Below the pieces are notes generated by a model, which saw only the letters and a list, made by a program, of their open reading frames with translations, made no database searches and was not told where the DNA came from. Both the position numbers and the translations under genes were made by a program. A DNA stretch of 62,037 nucleotides from Halolactibacillus sp051746745 (GTDB lineage: Bacteria; Bacillota; Bacilli; Bacillales; Amphibacillaceae): positions 1-62,037 of the forward strand of contig JBNJFJ010000003.1 of the NCBI GenBank assembly GCA_051746745.1, written 5' to 3'. Positions 33,457 to 43,269 of the stretch are shown here, one piece after another (position 1 is the stretch's first letter; each line of letters begins with the position of its first letter).

Positions 33457-34493
33457 AACAATTTAGACATTTAACTATCATCCTATTAATCAGCCTAGTA
33501 TTAGTAGCCTGCGGAACAACTAATCAAACAGAACCAAACGAACAAAGCGATACGGTCAAGAAGTTACAAGTCGATGAAGATAAACCGTATATCGGTTTTG
33601 CAATGGATACACTGCAAGATGAGCGTTGGTATCGAGATAAAGACTATTTCGAATCAACGATCAATGAACTCGGCGGTAATGTAAAGACATTGGCTGCTAA
33701 CGGGATTCAAAGCGTTCAAAATGAACAAGTGAAGCTATTAATCCAAGAAGGAATCGATGTCTTAGTCATCATCCCAACCGATGCGAGCGAAGCAAGCGAG
33801 GCTGTTGCCCTAGCAAAAGAAGCCAATATCCCTGTTATTAGTTATGACAAGTTAGTGATGGATGCCCCACTTGATTACTACATTTCCTTCGATAACGTAA
33901 AAGTTGGAGAACTTCAAGCACAAGCGATTCTTGAAACTAGTCCAACAGGTAAGTATGCATATGTTGGAGGTGCTGATTCTGATAATAATGCTCATCTCTT
34001 TAGGGAAGGTGCGATGAACGTGTTACAACCTGAAATAGATGCCGGCAATATCGAGCTTGTCTATGATCAATTTACCGATGGTTGGTCACCTGATGTTGCT
34101 GAAAGTAACATGAAGAACTTACTTGAAACGACCGAAGTCGATGCGGTTGTTGCCGCAAATGACGGGACAGCAGGTGGTGTTATAAAAGCGCTTGGCGAAA
34201 CTATCATTCCCATCAGCGGTCAAGATGCTGAACGCGATGCTCTTCAGCGCATCATTGACGGCACGCAGACAATGACCGTCTACAAGTCCCTTGAATCCAT
34301 TGCTACTACCTCAGCAGAGGTTGCGATTGATTTAGCTAACGGTCAGTCAATAGAGACAACGCAATCCATTAATAACAATCAAACCGATGTTCCGGCGATT
34401 CTGTTAGATCCGATTGCTGTAGATGCTTCTAATTTAGAAGAAACGGTCATAAGTGACGGCCACATCGCTAAAGAAGATTTAAATTTTAATTAA
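33453..34493 (+). CDS. Xylose-binding-type periplasmic sugar-binding lipoprotein
   Basis: 346 residues. A type II signal peptide ends in the lipobox LVLVAC, anchoring Cys20 to the outer face of the membrane. The mature part is a type I periplasmic-binding fold of the XylF/RbsB group: GFAMDTLQDERWYRD, VKLLIQEGIDVLVIIPTDAS, VISYDKLV, GGVIKALGE, SGQDAERDALQRIIDGTQTM and VYKS. ATG after GAGGAGG, overlapping the chemoreceptor stop. No ATPase or permease gene accompanies it, so it may serve as ligand-presenting partner of the chemoreceptor and not as a transport receptor (inference). A terminator follows. Confidence 0.88.
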   Translation: MKQFRHLTIILLISLVLVACGTTNQTEPNEQSDTVKKLQVDEDKPYIGFAMDTLQDERWYRDKDYFESTINELGGNVKTLAANGIQSVQNEQVKLLIQEGIDVLVIIPTDASEASEAVALAKEANIPVISYDKLVMDAPLDYYISFDNVKVGELQAQAILETSPTGKYAYVGGADSDNNAHLFREGAMNVLQPEIDAGNIELVYDQFTDGWSPDVAESNMKNLLETTEVDAVVAANDGTAGGVIKALGETIIPISGQDAERDALQRIIDGTQTMTVYKSLESIATTSAEVAIDLANGQSIETTQSINNNQTDVPAILLDPIAVDASNLEETVISDGHIAKEDLNFN

Positions 34494-34515
34494 TATCATG
34501 TTTACCTAAACATAT

Positions 34516-34556
34516 AAAGCCTTAGTACATCTACTATTGACGTACTAAGGCTTTCT
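34516..34556 (+). terminator. Terminator of the chemoreceptor/lipoprotein pair
   Basis: AAAGCCTTAGTAC and GTACTAAGGCTTT around a 13-base loop, followed by CTT, 22 nt after the stop codon. Confidence 0.85.
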
Positions 34557-34602
34557 TAGACAGCATGTCTAGGAATCATTTGAGATTCATTATTTTCACG
34601 CA

Positions 34603-34634
34603 CAAAAAAAGGTAGCACCGAAGTGCTACCTTTT
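34603..34634 (-). terminator. Terminator of tuf
   Basis: Minus-strand AAAAGGTAGCAC-TTCG-GTGCTACCTTTTTTT: perfect 12-bp stem, UUCG tetraloop and T-run. It also closes the str operon. Confidence 0.95.
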
Positions 34635-34655
34635 CTTTATAAAAGTAAGTCAAAC

Positions 34656-35846
34656 TTACTTAGTGATTGATGCTACAACACCAGCGCCTACAGTACGGCC
34701 ACCCTCACGGATAGAGAACTTAGTACCTTCTTCAATAGCGATTGGTGAGATTAATTCTACAGTCATTTCTACGTTGTCACCAGGCATAACCATTTCAACG
34801 CCTTCAGGAAGACGGATGATACCAGTTACGTCAGTTGTACGGAAGTAGAACTGTGGACGGTAGTTATCGAAGAATGGAGTGTGACGTCCACCTTCTTCTT
34901 TTGATAATACATAAACTTCCGCTTGGAAAGTTGTATGTGGAGTGATTGTACCTGGCTTAGCAAGTACTTGACCACGGTTGATGTCTTCACGAGCAACACC
35001 ACGTAGTAACGCACCAATGTTGTCACCAGCTTCAGCGTAATCAAGAAGCTTACGGAACATCTCAACACCAGTTACAGTTGTTTTAGATGGCTCTTCAGCA
35101 AGACCGATGATTTCAATTTCGTCACCAACTTTAACTACACCACGCTCAACACGTCCTGTAGCTACAGTACCACGACCAGTGATTGAGAATACGTCCTCAA
35201 CTGGCATCATGAATGGCTTTTCAGTGTCACGGTCTGGACGAGGGATATACTCATCAACAGCATCCATTAGTTCGTAAATTGCGTTTACATACTCTTCTTC
35301 GCCTTCAAGTGCTTTAAGAGCTGAACCTTTGATTACCGGTACGTCATCACCAGGGAAGTCATACTCAGATAATAGGTCACGAACTTCCATTTCTACTAAT
35401 TCAAGAAGTTCTTCGTCGTCTACCATATCACATTTGTTTAAGAATACAACAATTGCAGGTACACCTACTTGACGAGAAAGTAAGATGTGCTCACGAGTTT
35501 GTGGCATTGGACCATCAGCAGCAGATACTACTAAGATCGCACCATCCATTTGTGCAGCACCAGTGATCATGTTTTTAACATAGTCAGCGTGTCCTGGGCA
35601 GTCTACGTGTGCATAGTGACGAGTTTCAGTTTCGTACTCAACGTGTGCAGTTGAGATTGTAATCCCACGTTCACGTTCTTCTGGCGCACCATCGATTTGG
35701 TCGTAAGCCATAGCTGTACCAAAACCAGATTTGTTGTGTAGTACTGTAGAGATTGCTGCAGTTAATGTTGTTTTACCGTGGTCAACGTGTCCAATTGTAC
35801 CAATATTAACGTGGTCTTTTGAACGGTCAAATTTTTCTTTACCCAT
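34656..35846 (-). CDS. tuf: Elongation factor Tu
   Basis: 396 residues. GTPase motifs are GHVDHGKTT at 19-27, DCPGHADY near 81 and NKCD near 136. Delivers aminoacyl-tRNA. Full length (ends VGAGVVASITK). Has its own promoter overlapping the end of fusA. Confidence 0.99.
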   Translation of the reverse strand: MGKEKFDRSKDHVNIGTIGHVDHGKTTLTAAISTVLHNKSGFGTAMAYDQIDGAPEERERGITISTAHVEYETETRHYAHVDCPGHADYVKNMITGAAQMDGAILVVSAADGPMPQTREHILLSRQVGVPAIVVFLNKCDMVDDEELLELVEMEVRDLLSEYDFPGDDVPVIKGSALKALEGEEEYVNAIYELMDAVDEYIPRPDRDTEKPFMMPVEDVFSITGRGTVATGRVERGVVKVGDEIEIIGLAEEPSKTTVTGVEMFRKLLDYAEAGDNIGALLRGVAREDINRGQVLAKPGTITPHTTFQAEVYVLSKEEGGRHTPFFDNYRPQFYFRTTDVTGIIRLPEGVEMVMPGDNVEMTVELISPIAIEEGTKFSIREGGRTVGAGVVASITK

Positions 35847-35933
35847 TATATAATTCCTCCTAAAAATAAATTGTTTTTATTGTTTACTTGCATCGCTCAC
35901 TTCATTACCGAAATAATGAAGCTCACAATACAA

Positions 35934-35962
35934 GTTATACTTTAAATTGAGACAAAAATCAA
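35934..35962 (-). promoter_or_regulatory. Candidate promoter of tuf
   Basis: TTGATT at 35957-35962 and TATAAC at 35934-35939, 17 bp apart on the minus strand. The transcript would carry an 8-bp stem-loop (CTTCATTA/TAATGAAG, 35900-35921) in the tuf leader. Confidence 0.6.
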
Positions 35963-38041
35963 TTATTGTCCAGTATTTTTTTTGACGATTTCTTCAGAAA
36001 TACTCTTAGGTACTTCTTCGTAATGATCAAATGACATCGTGTAAGTACCACGACCTTGTGTGTTTGAACGCAATGCTGTCGCATAACCGAACATTTCTGA
36101 TAATGGAACATACGCACGAACAACTTGTGCTGTACCGCGTGCTTCCATACCATCCACACGTCCACGGCGTGATGTAACATCACCCATGATATCACCCATG
36201 TACTCTTCAGGAATAACGATTTCAACACTCATCATTGGCTCAAGAAGAACAGGGTTACATTTGTTTTTCGCGTTCTTAAGCGCCATAGAAGCCGCTACTT
36301 TAAACGCCGTTTCGTTAGAGTCGACATCGTGGTAAGAACCATCGTAAAGTGTCGCTTTAACGTCAATCAATGGATAACCAGCTACGACACCGTTTTCCAG
36401 TGATTCTTTAATACCCGCTTCAACAGCTGGGATGTATTCACGAGGAACAACACCACCAACGATTTTATTAACGAATTCGAATCCAGCGCCTTCTTCGTTT
36501 GGCTCGAATTTAACCCAAACGTGACCGAACTGTCCACGACCACCTGATTGGCGGACGAACTTACCTTCAACTTCCGCAGATCCACGGAATGTTTCACGGT
36601 AAGATACTTGAGGAGCACCAACGTTAGCTTCAACTTTGAATTCACGTTTCATACGATCAACGATGATATCAAGGTGTAATTCACCCATACCAGAGATGAT
36701 TGTTTGTCCTGTTTCAACATTTGTTTCAGTTCTGAATGTTGGATCTTCTTCAGCTAATTTACCTAAGGCAATTGACATCTTGTCTTGGTCTGCTTTAGAT
36801 TTTGGTTCGATAGCTACTGAAATAACTGGTTCAGGGAATTCCATTGATTCTAAGATAACTAAACCTTTTTCATCACATAGAGTGTCTCCTGTACTCGTGT
36901 CTTTCAAACCTACCGCACCAGCGATATCTCCGGCGAATACTTCTGAAATTTCTTCACGAGAGTTTGCGTGCATTTGTAGGATACGACCTACACGTTCACG
37001 TTTACCTTTAGAAGAGTTTTGTACATAAGAACCAGCCTTTAATGTACCAGAGTATACACGGAAGAAAGTAAGTTTACCAACGAATGGATCCGTTGCAACT
37101 TTAAATGCTAAAGCTGAAAACGGCTCTGAATCATCCGCATGGCGTTTAATTTCTTCTTCAGTACCAGGAACAATACCTTCAATAGATTCGATGTCAAGTG
37201 GTGATGGTAAGTAATCAACAACACCGTCAATGACTAATTGAACACCTTTGTTTTTGAAGGCTGAACCTACGAAGACTGGATAGAATTCAACAGCTAGCGT
37301 AGCCTTACGGATCGCTACTTTGAGTTCTTCTTCTGTAAATTCTTCACCTTCTAGATAACGCATCATCATATCTTCATCTAATTCAGCAACAGCTTCAATT
37401 AGACTTTGGTGAAGTTCTTCTGCTTTATCTTTTAAGTCTGCAGGAATTTCTCTTGCTTCTGCGCGTGTACCTAAGTCATCTTCATAGAAGTAGGCTTGCA
37501 TTGAAACAAGGTCAATAATACCTTCAAACTCATCTTCAGCACCAATTGGATATTGAACTGGGTGAGCGTTAGCTCCAAGACGGTCTTTTAATGTACCCAC
37601 TGAGTACATGAAGTCCGCACCAGTCTTATCCATCTTGTTGATGAATACAATACGAGGTACCCCGTATGTAGTCGCTTGGCGCCATACTGTTTCTGTTTGT
37701 GGTTCTACACCTGATTGAGCATCAAGTACAGTTACCGCACCATCAAGTACACGAAGTGAACGTTCTACCTCTACAGTGAAGTCCACGTGTCCTGGTGTAT
37801 CAATGATGTTGATACGGTGACCTTTCCACTGAGCAGTTGTTGCAGCTGAGGTAATAGTAATACCACGCTCTTGCTCTTGTTCCATCCAGTCCATTTGTGA
37901 AGCACCTTCGTGTGTTTCACCAATTTTATGGATACGACCTGTGTAGAATAAAATACGCTCAGTAGTTGTTGTTTTACCGGCATCGATGTGAGCCATGATC
38001 CCGATATTACGCGTATTCTCCAAGGAGAATTCTCTAGGCAT
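35963..38041 (-). CDS. fusA: Elongation factor G
   Basis: 692 residues; AHIDAGKTTTTERIL, DTPGHVDFTVEVERSLRVLD and NKMDKTGADF are the GTPase motifs. Domains II-V follow to SEEIVKKNTGQ. Drives translocation and ribosome recycling. Lies between rpsG and tuf. Confidence 0.99.
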   Translation of the reverse strand: MPREFSLENTRNIGIMAHIDAGKTTTTERILFYTGRIHKIGETHEGASQMDWMEQEQERGITITSAATTAQWKGHRINIIDTPGHVDFTVEVERSLRVLDGAVTVLDAQSGVEPQTETVWRQATTYGVPRIVFINKMDKTGADFMYSVGTLKDRLGANAHPVQYPIGAEDEFEGIIDLVSMQAYFYEDDLGTRAEAREIPADLKDKAEELHQSLIEAVAELDEDMMMRYLEGEEFTEEELKVAIRKATLAVEFYPVFVGSAFKNKGVQLVIDGVVDYLPSPLDIESIEGIVPGTEEEIKRHADDSEPFSALAFKVATDPFVGKLTFFRVYSGTLKAGSYVQNSSKGKRERVGRILQMHANSREEISEVFAGDIAGAVGLKDTSTGDTLCDEKGLVILESMEFPEPVISVAIEPKSKADQDKMSIALGKLAEEDPTFRTETNVETGQTIISGMGELHLDIIVDRMKREFKVEANVGAPQVSYRETFRGSAEVEGKFVRQSGGRGQFGHVWVKFEPNEEGAGFEFVNKIVGGVVPREYIPAVEAGIKESLENGVVAGYPLIDVKATLYDGSYHDVDSNETAFKVAASMALKNAKNKCNPVLLEPMMSVEIVIPEEYMGDIMGDVTSRRGRVDGMEARGTAQVVRAYVPLSEMFGYATALRSNTQGRGTYTMSFDHYEEVPKSISEEIVKKNTGQ

Positions 38042-38128
38042 ATGTGTTTCTCCTTCCTTTATTTCAATCTAGTTTAGTATAAATAAGTGAACCTAATCGG
38101 TTTGTTCCAAGGAACAAACCACATTAGA

Positions 38129-38599
38129 TTACCAACGATAGTGAGCAAATGCTTTATTTGCTTCAGCCATTTTATGCATGTCTTCACGTTTCTTAACTGC
38201 TGCACCAGTATTGTTAGATGCATCAAGAATTTCGTTTGCTAGGCGTTCTTCCATTGTTTTTTCTCCGCGTAAGCGAGAGTAATTTGTAATGTAGCGAAGA
38301 CCTAAAGCTTGACGACGCTCTGGACGTACTTCAACTGGTACTTGGTAGTTAGAACCACCTACACGGCGAGCACGTACTTCAAGTACAGGCATAACATTTT
38401 TCATTGCTTGTTCGAATACTTCAATCGCAGGTTGACCGCTACGTTCTTGAACAAGATCAAACGCTGAATAAAGAATTTTTTGTGACTTACCTCTTTTTCC
38501 GTCAACCATCATTTGGTTGATTAAACGAGTAACAAGTTTAGAGTTGTATAACGGATCAGGTAAGACATCACGTTTAGCTACAGGACCTTTACGTGGCAT
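38129..38599 (-). CDS. rpsG: 30S ribosomal protein S7
   Basis: 156 residues, MPRKGPVAKRDVLPDPLYNS to NKAFAHYRW; 16S rRNA 3'-domain primary binder. ATG after AGGAGG. Confidence 0.99.
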   Translation of the reverse strand: MPRKGPVAKRDVLPDPLYNSKLVTRLINQMMVDGKRGKSQKILYSAFDLVQERSGQPAIEVFEQAMKNVMPVLEVRARRVGGSNYQVPVEVRPERRQALGLRYITNYSRLRGEKTMEERLANEILDASNNTGAAVKKREDMHKMAEANKAFAHYRW

Positions 38600-38640
38600 A
38601 GTCTAACCTCCTTTCATCTTATATTATTATTAAAAGTTAA

Positions 38641-39060
38641 TTACTTTTTCTCTTTAGGACGCTTTGTTCCGTATTTAGAACGACCTTGCATACGTCCATC
38701 AACACCAGCAGTATCTAACGCACCACGTACAATATGGTAACGCACACCAGGTAAATCTTTTACACGTCCCCCACGGATAAGAACAACACTGTGCTCTTGT
38801 AGGTTGTGACCAATACCAGGGATATATGCTGTAACTTCAATACCGTTAGTTAAACGAACACGCGCATACTTACGTAAAGCCGAGTTCGGTTTCTTAGGAG
38901 TTAATGTACCTACACGTGTACAAACACCGCGCTTTTGTGGAGATGATTGGTTAGTCAGTGACTTTTTGAAACTGTTATAACCTTTATTTAAAGCTGGTGA
39001 GTCAGATTTTTTAGACTTAGACACACGACCTTTACGAACTAATTGATTAATAGTTGGCAT
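38641..39060 (-). CDS. rpsL: 30S ribosomal protein S12
   Basis: 139 residues. The decoding-centre loops TPKKPNSALRKYARV and IRGGRVKDLPGVRYH are wild-type in appearance (lysines at the positions usually altered in streptomycin-resistant mutants). Confidence 0.99.
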   Translation of the reverse strand: MPTINQLVRKGRVSKSKKSDSPALNKGYNSFKKSLTNQSSPQKRGVCTRVGTLTPKKPNSALRKYARVRLTNGIEVTAYIPGIGHNLQEHSVVLIRGGRVKDLPGVRYHIVRGALDTAGVDGRMQGRSKYGTKRPKEKK

Positions 39061-39168
39061 AACTTTTTCCTCCTCTCATTACTTTTTGTAATACCACACA
39101 TCCAGGTGGTTCATTTATAAGCAAAAAACAAAGTTTTCATGAATCAACACCGTCAATTCACCAAAACT

Positions 39169-39420
39169 CTATTGCTTTATCGCTACGGCTGCTGTTCCTA
39201 CTTCAATTCCGCAAGCTTTTCCAAGTTTAATCTTGGAGTCCACCATTGTATACGGAATATCCATTTTTTCTACTAGTTGTAGAAGTTTTTCGACCATGAA
39301 CGGATCAACATCCGCTGCAATGATCACTTCTTCTACGTGCCCGCTTTTTATCGCTTTAATTGTTTGTTTTGTACCAACAACTAATTGATCTTTAGCTTGG
39401 GTAACTTTTTCATAAGACAT
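39169..39420 (-). CDS. rplGB: L7Ae-family K-turn-binding protein
   Basis: 83 residues, MSYEKVTQAKDQLVVGTKQT, with the L7Ae features EEVIIAADVDPFMVEKLLQL and the IKLGKACGIEVGTAA loop. Homologue of B. subtilis YbxF, a kink-turn binder of undefined physiological role, always between rpoC and rpsL in these bacteria. Confidence 0.95.
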   Translation of the reverse strand: MSYEKVTQAKDQLVVGTKQTIKAIKSGHVEEVIIAADVDPFMVEKLLQLVEKMDIPYTMVDSKIKLGKACGIEVGTAAVAIKQ

Positions 39421-39577
39421 TTACATATCCTCCAAAGCCATGAAGGTAACAGAAGCACCTTGAATATAGTACCACGTATGAAAAGGGAATGTCAACTCAA
39501 AATATAAAAGTTCGACAACTATTTTTATTCATACGCAGTACCTATTCAAGGGGAGGCTTCGTTTACCTTAATACCAT

Positions 39578-42500
39578 TTATTCAATCGTTTCTTCTGCTT
39601 CTGTCGCTTCTTCTTCTACAACATTTACAACTGGCATTTCTGTTTCTGCCTTAATCTTACGATAACGTTGCATCCCTGTACCGGCAGGTACAAGTTTACC
39701 GATGATGACATTCTCTTTAAGTCCGAGTAATTCATCGCGTTTACCTTTGATAGCTGCATCCGTTAATACCCGAGTTGTTTCCTGGAATGATGCCGCAGAT
39801 AAGAATGAATCTGTTTCAAGCGAGGCTTTAGTAATACCGAGTAAGACTGGGCGTCCAACGGCCGGCTCATCACCATTCATTAACGCTTTCTTATTCGCAT
39901 CTTTAAACTGGTGAATTTCAAGTAAGGCACCTGGTAACACATCAGTATTACCTGACTCTGTCACACGTACTTTACGCAACATTTGACGTACCATGACCTC
40001 AACGTGCTTATCACCAATCTCTACCCCTTGCATACGGTATACTTTCTGTACCTCTTTAAGGAGATACGATTGAACACCATCAACACCTTGGAACTTCAAT
40101 AATTCTTTTGGATCAATTGAACCCTCTGTAAGTGCTTCACCAGAAACCACTTCGTCACCGATAGCGACTCTCACACGCGCACCGTAAGGAACAGTATACG
40201 TACGTGGTTCAATTGTACCTTGGACAACAATTTCTTGTTTGTCTTTTACTTCGGTAATATCTGTTACGGTACCTTCGATTTCACTAATAAGCGCTTGACC
40301 TTTCGGATTACGCGCTTCAAAGATCTCTTGGATACGTGGTAAACCTTGGGTAATATCACTACCTGCTACACCGCCGGTGTGGAATGTACGCATCGTTAAC
40401 TGTGTACCTGGCTCACCAATTGATTGAGCGGCGATAATACCAACAGCTTCACCCACTTCAACTTCTTGCCCTGTCGCAAGGTTACGTCCGTAACACTTCT
40501 TACATGCTCCGTGTTTCGTGTTACATGTAAAGACTGTACGAATTAAGACTTCTTCAATACCAGCTTCATCAATAAGACGCGCAACATCTTCATTAATTAC
40601 TTCGTTTTTCTCAATCAGTACCGCACCCGTTTCGGGGTGTTTTACTGTCTCAAATGCTGTACGACCGATTAAACGGTCAATAAGTGGTTCGATAATTTCC
40701 GTACCTTCCATAATCGCATGGACTGGAAGGCCACGATCGGTATGACAATCATCTTCACGAATAATCACATCTTGAGCAACGTCAACAAGACGACGCGTTA
40801 AGTAACCAGAGTCGGCTGTCTTAAGGGCGGTATCAGCAAGACCTTTACGCGCACCGTGCGTTGAAATAAAGTATTCTAAGACCGTTAAACCTTCACGGAA
40901 ACTAGACTTGATCGGTAATTCGATAATACGTCCAGCCGGGTTGGCCATCAGACCACGCATACCAGCAAGCTGCGTAAAGTTTGATGCGTTACCACGGGCA
41001 CCAGAGTCACTCATCATAAAGATTGGGTTACGGTGGCTAAGTGATTTCATCAGTTTCTCTTGAATAACATCTTTCGCTTGTGACCAGATAGAAATGACTC
41101 GCTCATAGCGCTCATCTTCTGTAATGAGACCACGACGGAATTGTTTCATAACTTTATCTACTTTCGTTTGTGCTTCTTCAAGAATTTCTTTCTTCTCTTC
41201 AAGTACAACGATATCGGCAACACCTACGGTGATACCAGCTTTTGTAGAGTATTTGAAACCTAAGTCCTTCATACGGTCAAGCATCTTAGACGTTTCACTA
41301 ATTTTGAACTTCTTAAATACTTCCGCAATGATATCCCCTAAGATCCCTTTCTTAAACGGTAAGATTCGTTCGCGTTTTTGAATTTCTTCTTTTACATCTG
41401 TACCTTTTGGTACAAAGTAATGCGCGGGCGTTTCTACCTCTAAGTTGTGCATCGTCGGTTCATTCATGTATGGGAATGAAGGTGGTAAGATCGAGTTAAA
41501 GATCAATTTACCGACTGTTGTTAACAACAATTGGCTGTTTTGTTCTTCAGTAAATCTTGGGTTATTCAGTGATGATGCTTGAACGGCAATCCGCGTGTGT
41601 AAATGAACAAAGCCATTTTGATACGCAAGCATCGCTTCATCAATATCTTTCACGATTAACCCTTCACCAATCGCCCCTTCACGTTCAAGTGTTAAGTAGT
41701 AGTTACCTAATACCATATCCTGTGACGGTGTAACAACTGGCTTACCATCTTTCGGGTTAAGAATATTTTGAGCTGCTAGCATTAAAATACGTGCTTCTGC
41801 TTGAGCTTCTGCTGATAACGGTACGTGAACAGCCATCTGGTCACCATCAAAGTCAGCGTTATAAGCTGTACATACTAACGGGTGAAGACGAATGGCACGT
41901 CCTTCAACAAGGGTTGGCTCAAACGCTTGGATACCTAAACGGTGAAGCGTTGGGGCACGGTTAAGTAGGACAGGGTGTTCTCTAATAACATCCTCTAATA
42001 CTTCCCAAATCTCATCATGCAGGCGTTCGATTTTACGCTTAGCTGATTTAATGTTATGCGCAAGACCGCGCTCAACAAGTTCTTTCATAATAAATGGCTT
42101 AAATAATTCAACCGCCATTTCTTTCGGCAAACCACACTGATACATCTTCAAGTTCGGTCCAACAACGATAACGGAACGACCTGAATAGTCCACACGTTTA
42201 CCTAATAGGTTTTGACGGAAACGACCTTGCTTACCTTTAAGCATATGTGACAGTGATTTTAATGGGCGGTTACCTGGTCCAGTGACTGGACGGCCACGAC
42301 GACCATTATCGATCAAGGCATCTACAGCTTCTTGAAGCATACGTTTCTCATTTTGAACAATAATCGTTGGCGCGCCTAAATCTAGTAGCCGCTTCAGACG
42401 GTTGTTACGGTTAATCACACGACGGTATAAGTCGTTTAAGTCTGATGTCGCAAAACGTCCACCATCAAGTTGAACCATCGGACGTAATTCCGGTGGAATG

Positions 42501-43198
42501 ATTGGTAAGACATCTAAGATCATCCATGACGGATCATTACCAGAGTGTCTAAACGCTTCAACAACTTCTAAACGTTTAATCGCTCGCGTACGACGTTGAC
42601 CTTGGGCAGATTTTAACTCTTCACGAAGCATATCAGCTTCTTTATCTAAGTCTAAATCTTGTAAGATCTTTTTAATCGCTTCTGCACCCATTTGTGCTTG
42701 GAAGCTTTGCCCGTACTTATCACGGTACGCACGGTATTCTCTTTCTGATAACAATTGTTTCTTTTCAAGCGCTGTATCACCAGCATCTGTCACGATATAA
42801 GCCGCAAAGTAGATGACTTCTTCAAGTGCGCGTGGTGACATATCAAGGACAAGTCCCATACGACTTGGAATCCCTTTAAAGTACCAAATATGTGACACAG
42901 GTGCGGCAAGTTCAATGTGACCCATACGTTCACGACGTACTTTTGCCTTGGTGACTTCTACACCACAACGATCACAAACAACGCCTTTATAACGGACACG
43001 CTTGTACTTTCCACAGTGACATTCCCAGTCCTTCGTTGGACCGAAAATTCTCTCACAGAATAAACCATCTTTTTCTGGTTTTAACGTACGATAGTTAATC
43101 GTTTCTGGCTTTTTAACTTCCCCAAATGACCATGACCGAATTTTGTCTGGTGATGCCAAACCTATTTTCATAAATTCGAAATTATTTACATCTAGCAA
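39578..43198 (-). CDS. rpoC: RNA polymerase beta' subunit
   Basis: 1206 residues. The N-terminal zinc site is CHCGKYKRVRYKGVVCDRC, the catalytic metal motif NADFDGDQMAVH, the trigger-loop region SIGEPGTQLTMRTFHTGG, and a second zinc site CNTKHGACKKCYGR. The start is TTG (TTG-CTA-GAT-GTA), eight bases after AGGGAGG, giving the Bacillus-type LLDVNNFEF start. A longer frame to 43237 overlaps a hairpin and lacks support. Confidence 0.98.
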   Translation of the reverse strand: MLDVNNFEFMKIGLASPDKIRSWSFGEVKKPETINYRTLKPEKDGLFCERIFGPTKDWECHCGKYKRVRYKGVVCDRCGVEVTKAKVRRERMGHIELAAPVSHIWYFKGIPSRMGLVLDMSPRALEEVIYFAAYIVTDAGDTALEKKQLLSEREYRAYRDKYGQSFQAQMGAEAIKKILQDLDLDKEADMLREELKSAQGQRRTRAIKRLEVVEAFRHSGNDPSWMILDVLPIIPPELRPMVQLDGGRFATSDLNDLYRRVINRNNRLKRLLDLGAPTIIVQNEKRMLQEAVDALIDNGRRGRPVTGPGNRPLKSLSHMLKGKQGRFRQNLLGKRVDYSGRSVIVVGPNLKMYQCGLPKEMAVELFKPFIMKELVERGLAHNIKSAKRKIERLHDEIWEVLEDVIREHPVLLNRAPTLHRLGIQAFEPTLVEGRAIRLHPLVCTAYNADFDGDQMAVHVPLSAEAQAEARILMLAAQNILNPKDGKPVVTPSQDMVLGNYYLTLEREGAIGEGLIVKDIDEAMLAYQNGFVHLHTRIAVQASSLNNPRFTEEQNSQLLLTTVGKLIFNSILPPSFPYMNEPTMHNLEVETPAHYFVPKGTDVKEEIQKRERILPFKKGILGDIIAEVFKKFKISETSKMLDRMKDLGFKYSTKAGITVGVADIVVLEEKKEILEEAQTKVDKVMKQFRRGLITEDERYERVISIWSQAKDVIQEKLMKSLSHRNPIFMMSDSGARGNASNFTQLAGMRGLMANPAGRIIELPIKSSFREGLTVLEYFISTHGARKGLADTALKTADSGYLTRRLVDVAQDVIIREDDCHTDRGLPVHAIMEGTEIIEPLIDRLIGRTAFETVKHPETGAVLIEKNEVINEDVARLIDEAGIEEVLIRTVFTCNTKHGACKKCYGRNLATGQEVEVGEAVGIIAAQSIGEPGTQLTMRTFHTGGVAGSDITQGLPRIQEIFEARNPKGQALISEIEGTVTDITEVKDKQEIVVQGTIEPRTYTVPYGARVRVAIGDEVVSGEALTEGSIDPKELLKFQGVDGVQSYLLKEVQKVYRMQGVEIGDKHVEVMVRQMLRKVRVTESGNTDVLPGALLEIHQFKDANKKALMNGDEPAVGRPVLLGITKASLETDSFLSAASFQETTRVLTDAAIKGKRDELLGLKENVIIGKLVPAGTGMQRYRKIKAETEMPVVNVVEEEATEAEETIE

Positions 43199-43227
43199 GG
43201 GGTCTACCTCCCTTTTAGTATGTGGTA

Positions 43228-43247
43228 GGCCTAGCAAATGCTAGGCC
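43228..43247 (-). repeat. Stem-loop in the rpoB-rpoC spacer
   Basis: GGCCTAGC-ATTT-GCTAGGCC on the minus strand, without a T-run, 22 nt after the rpoB stop. Probably an mRNA processing or stability element (inference). Confidence 0.6.
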
Positions 43248-43269
43248 ATTAAACAGTATCTAAACAACC

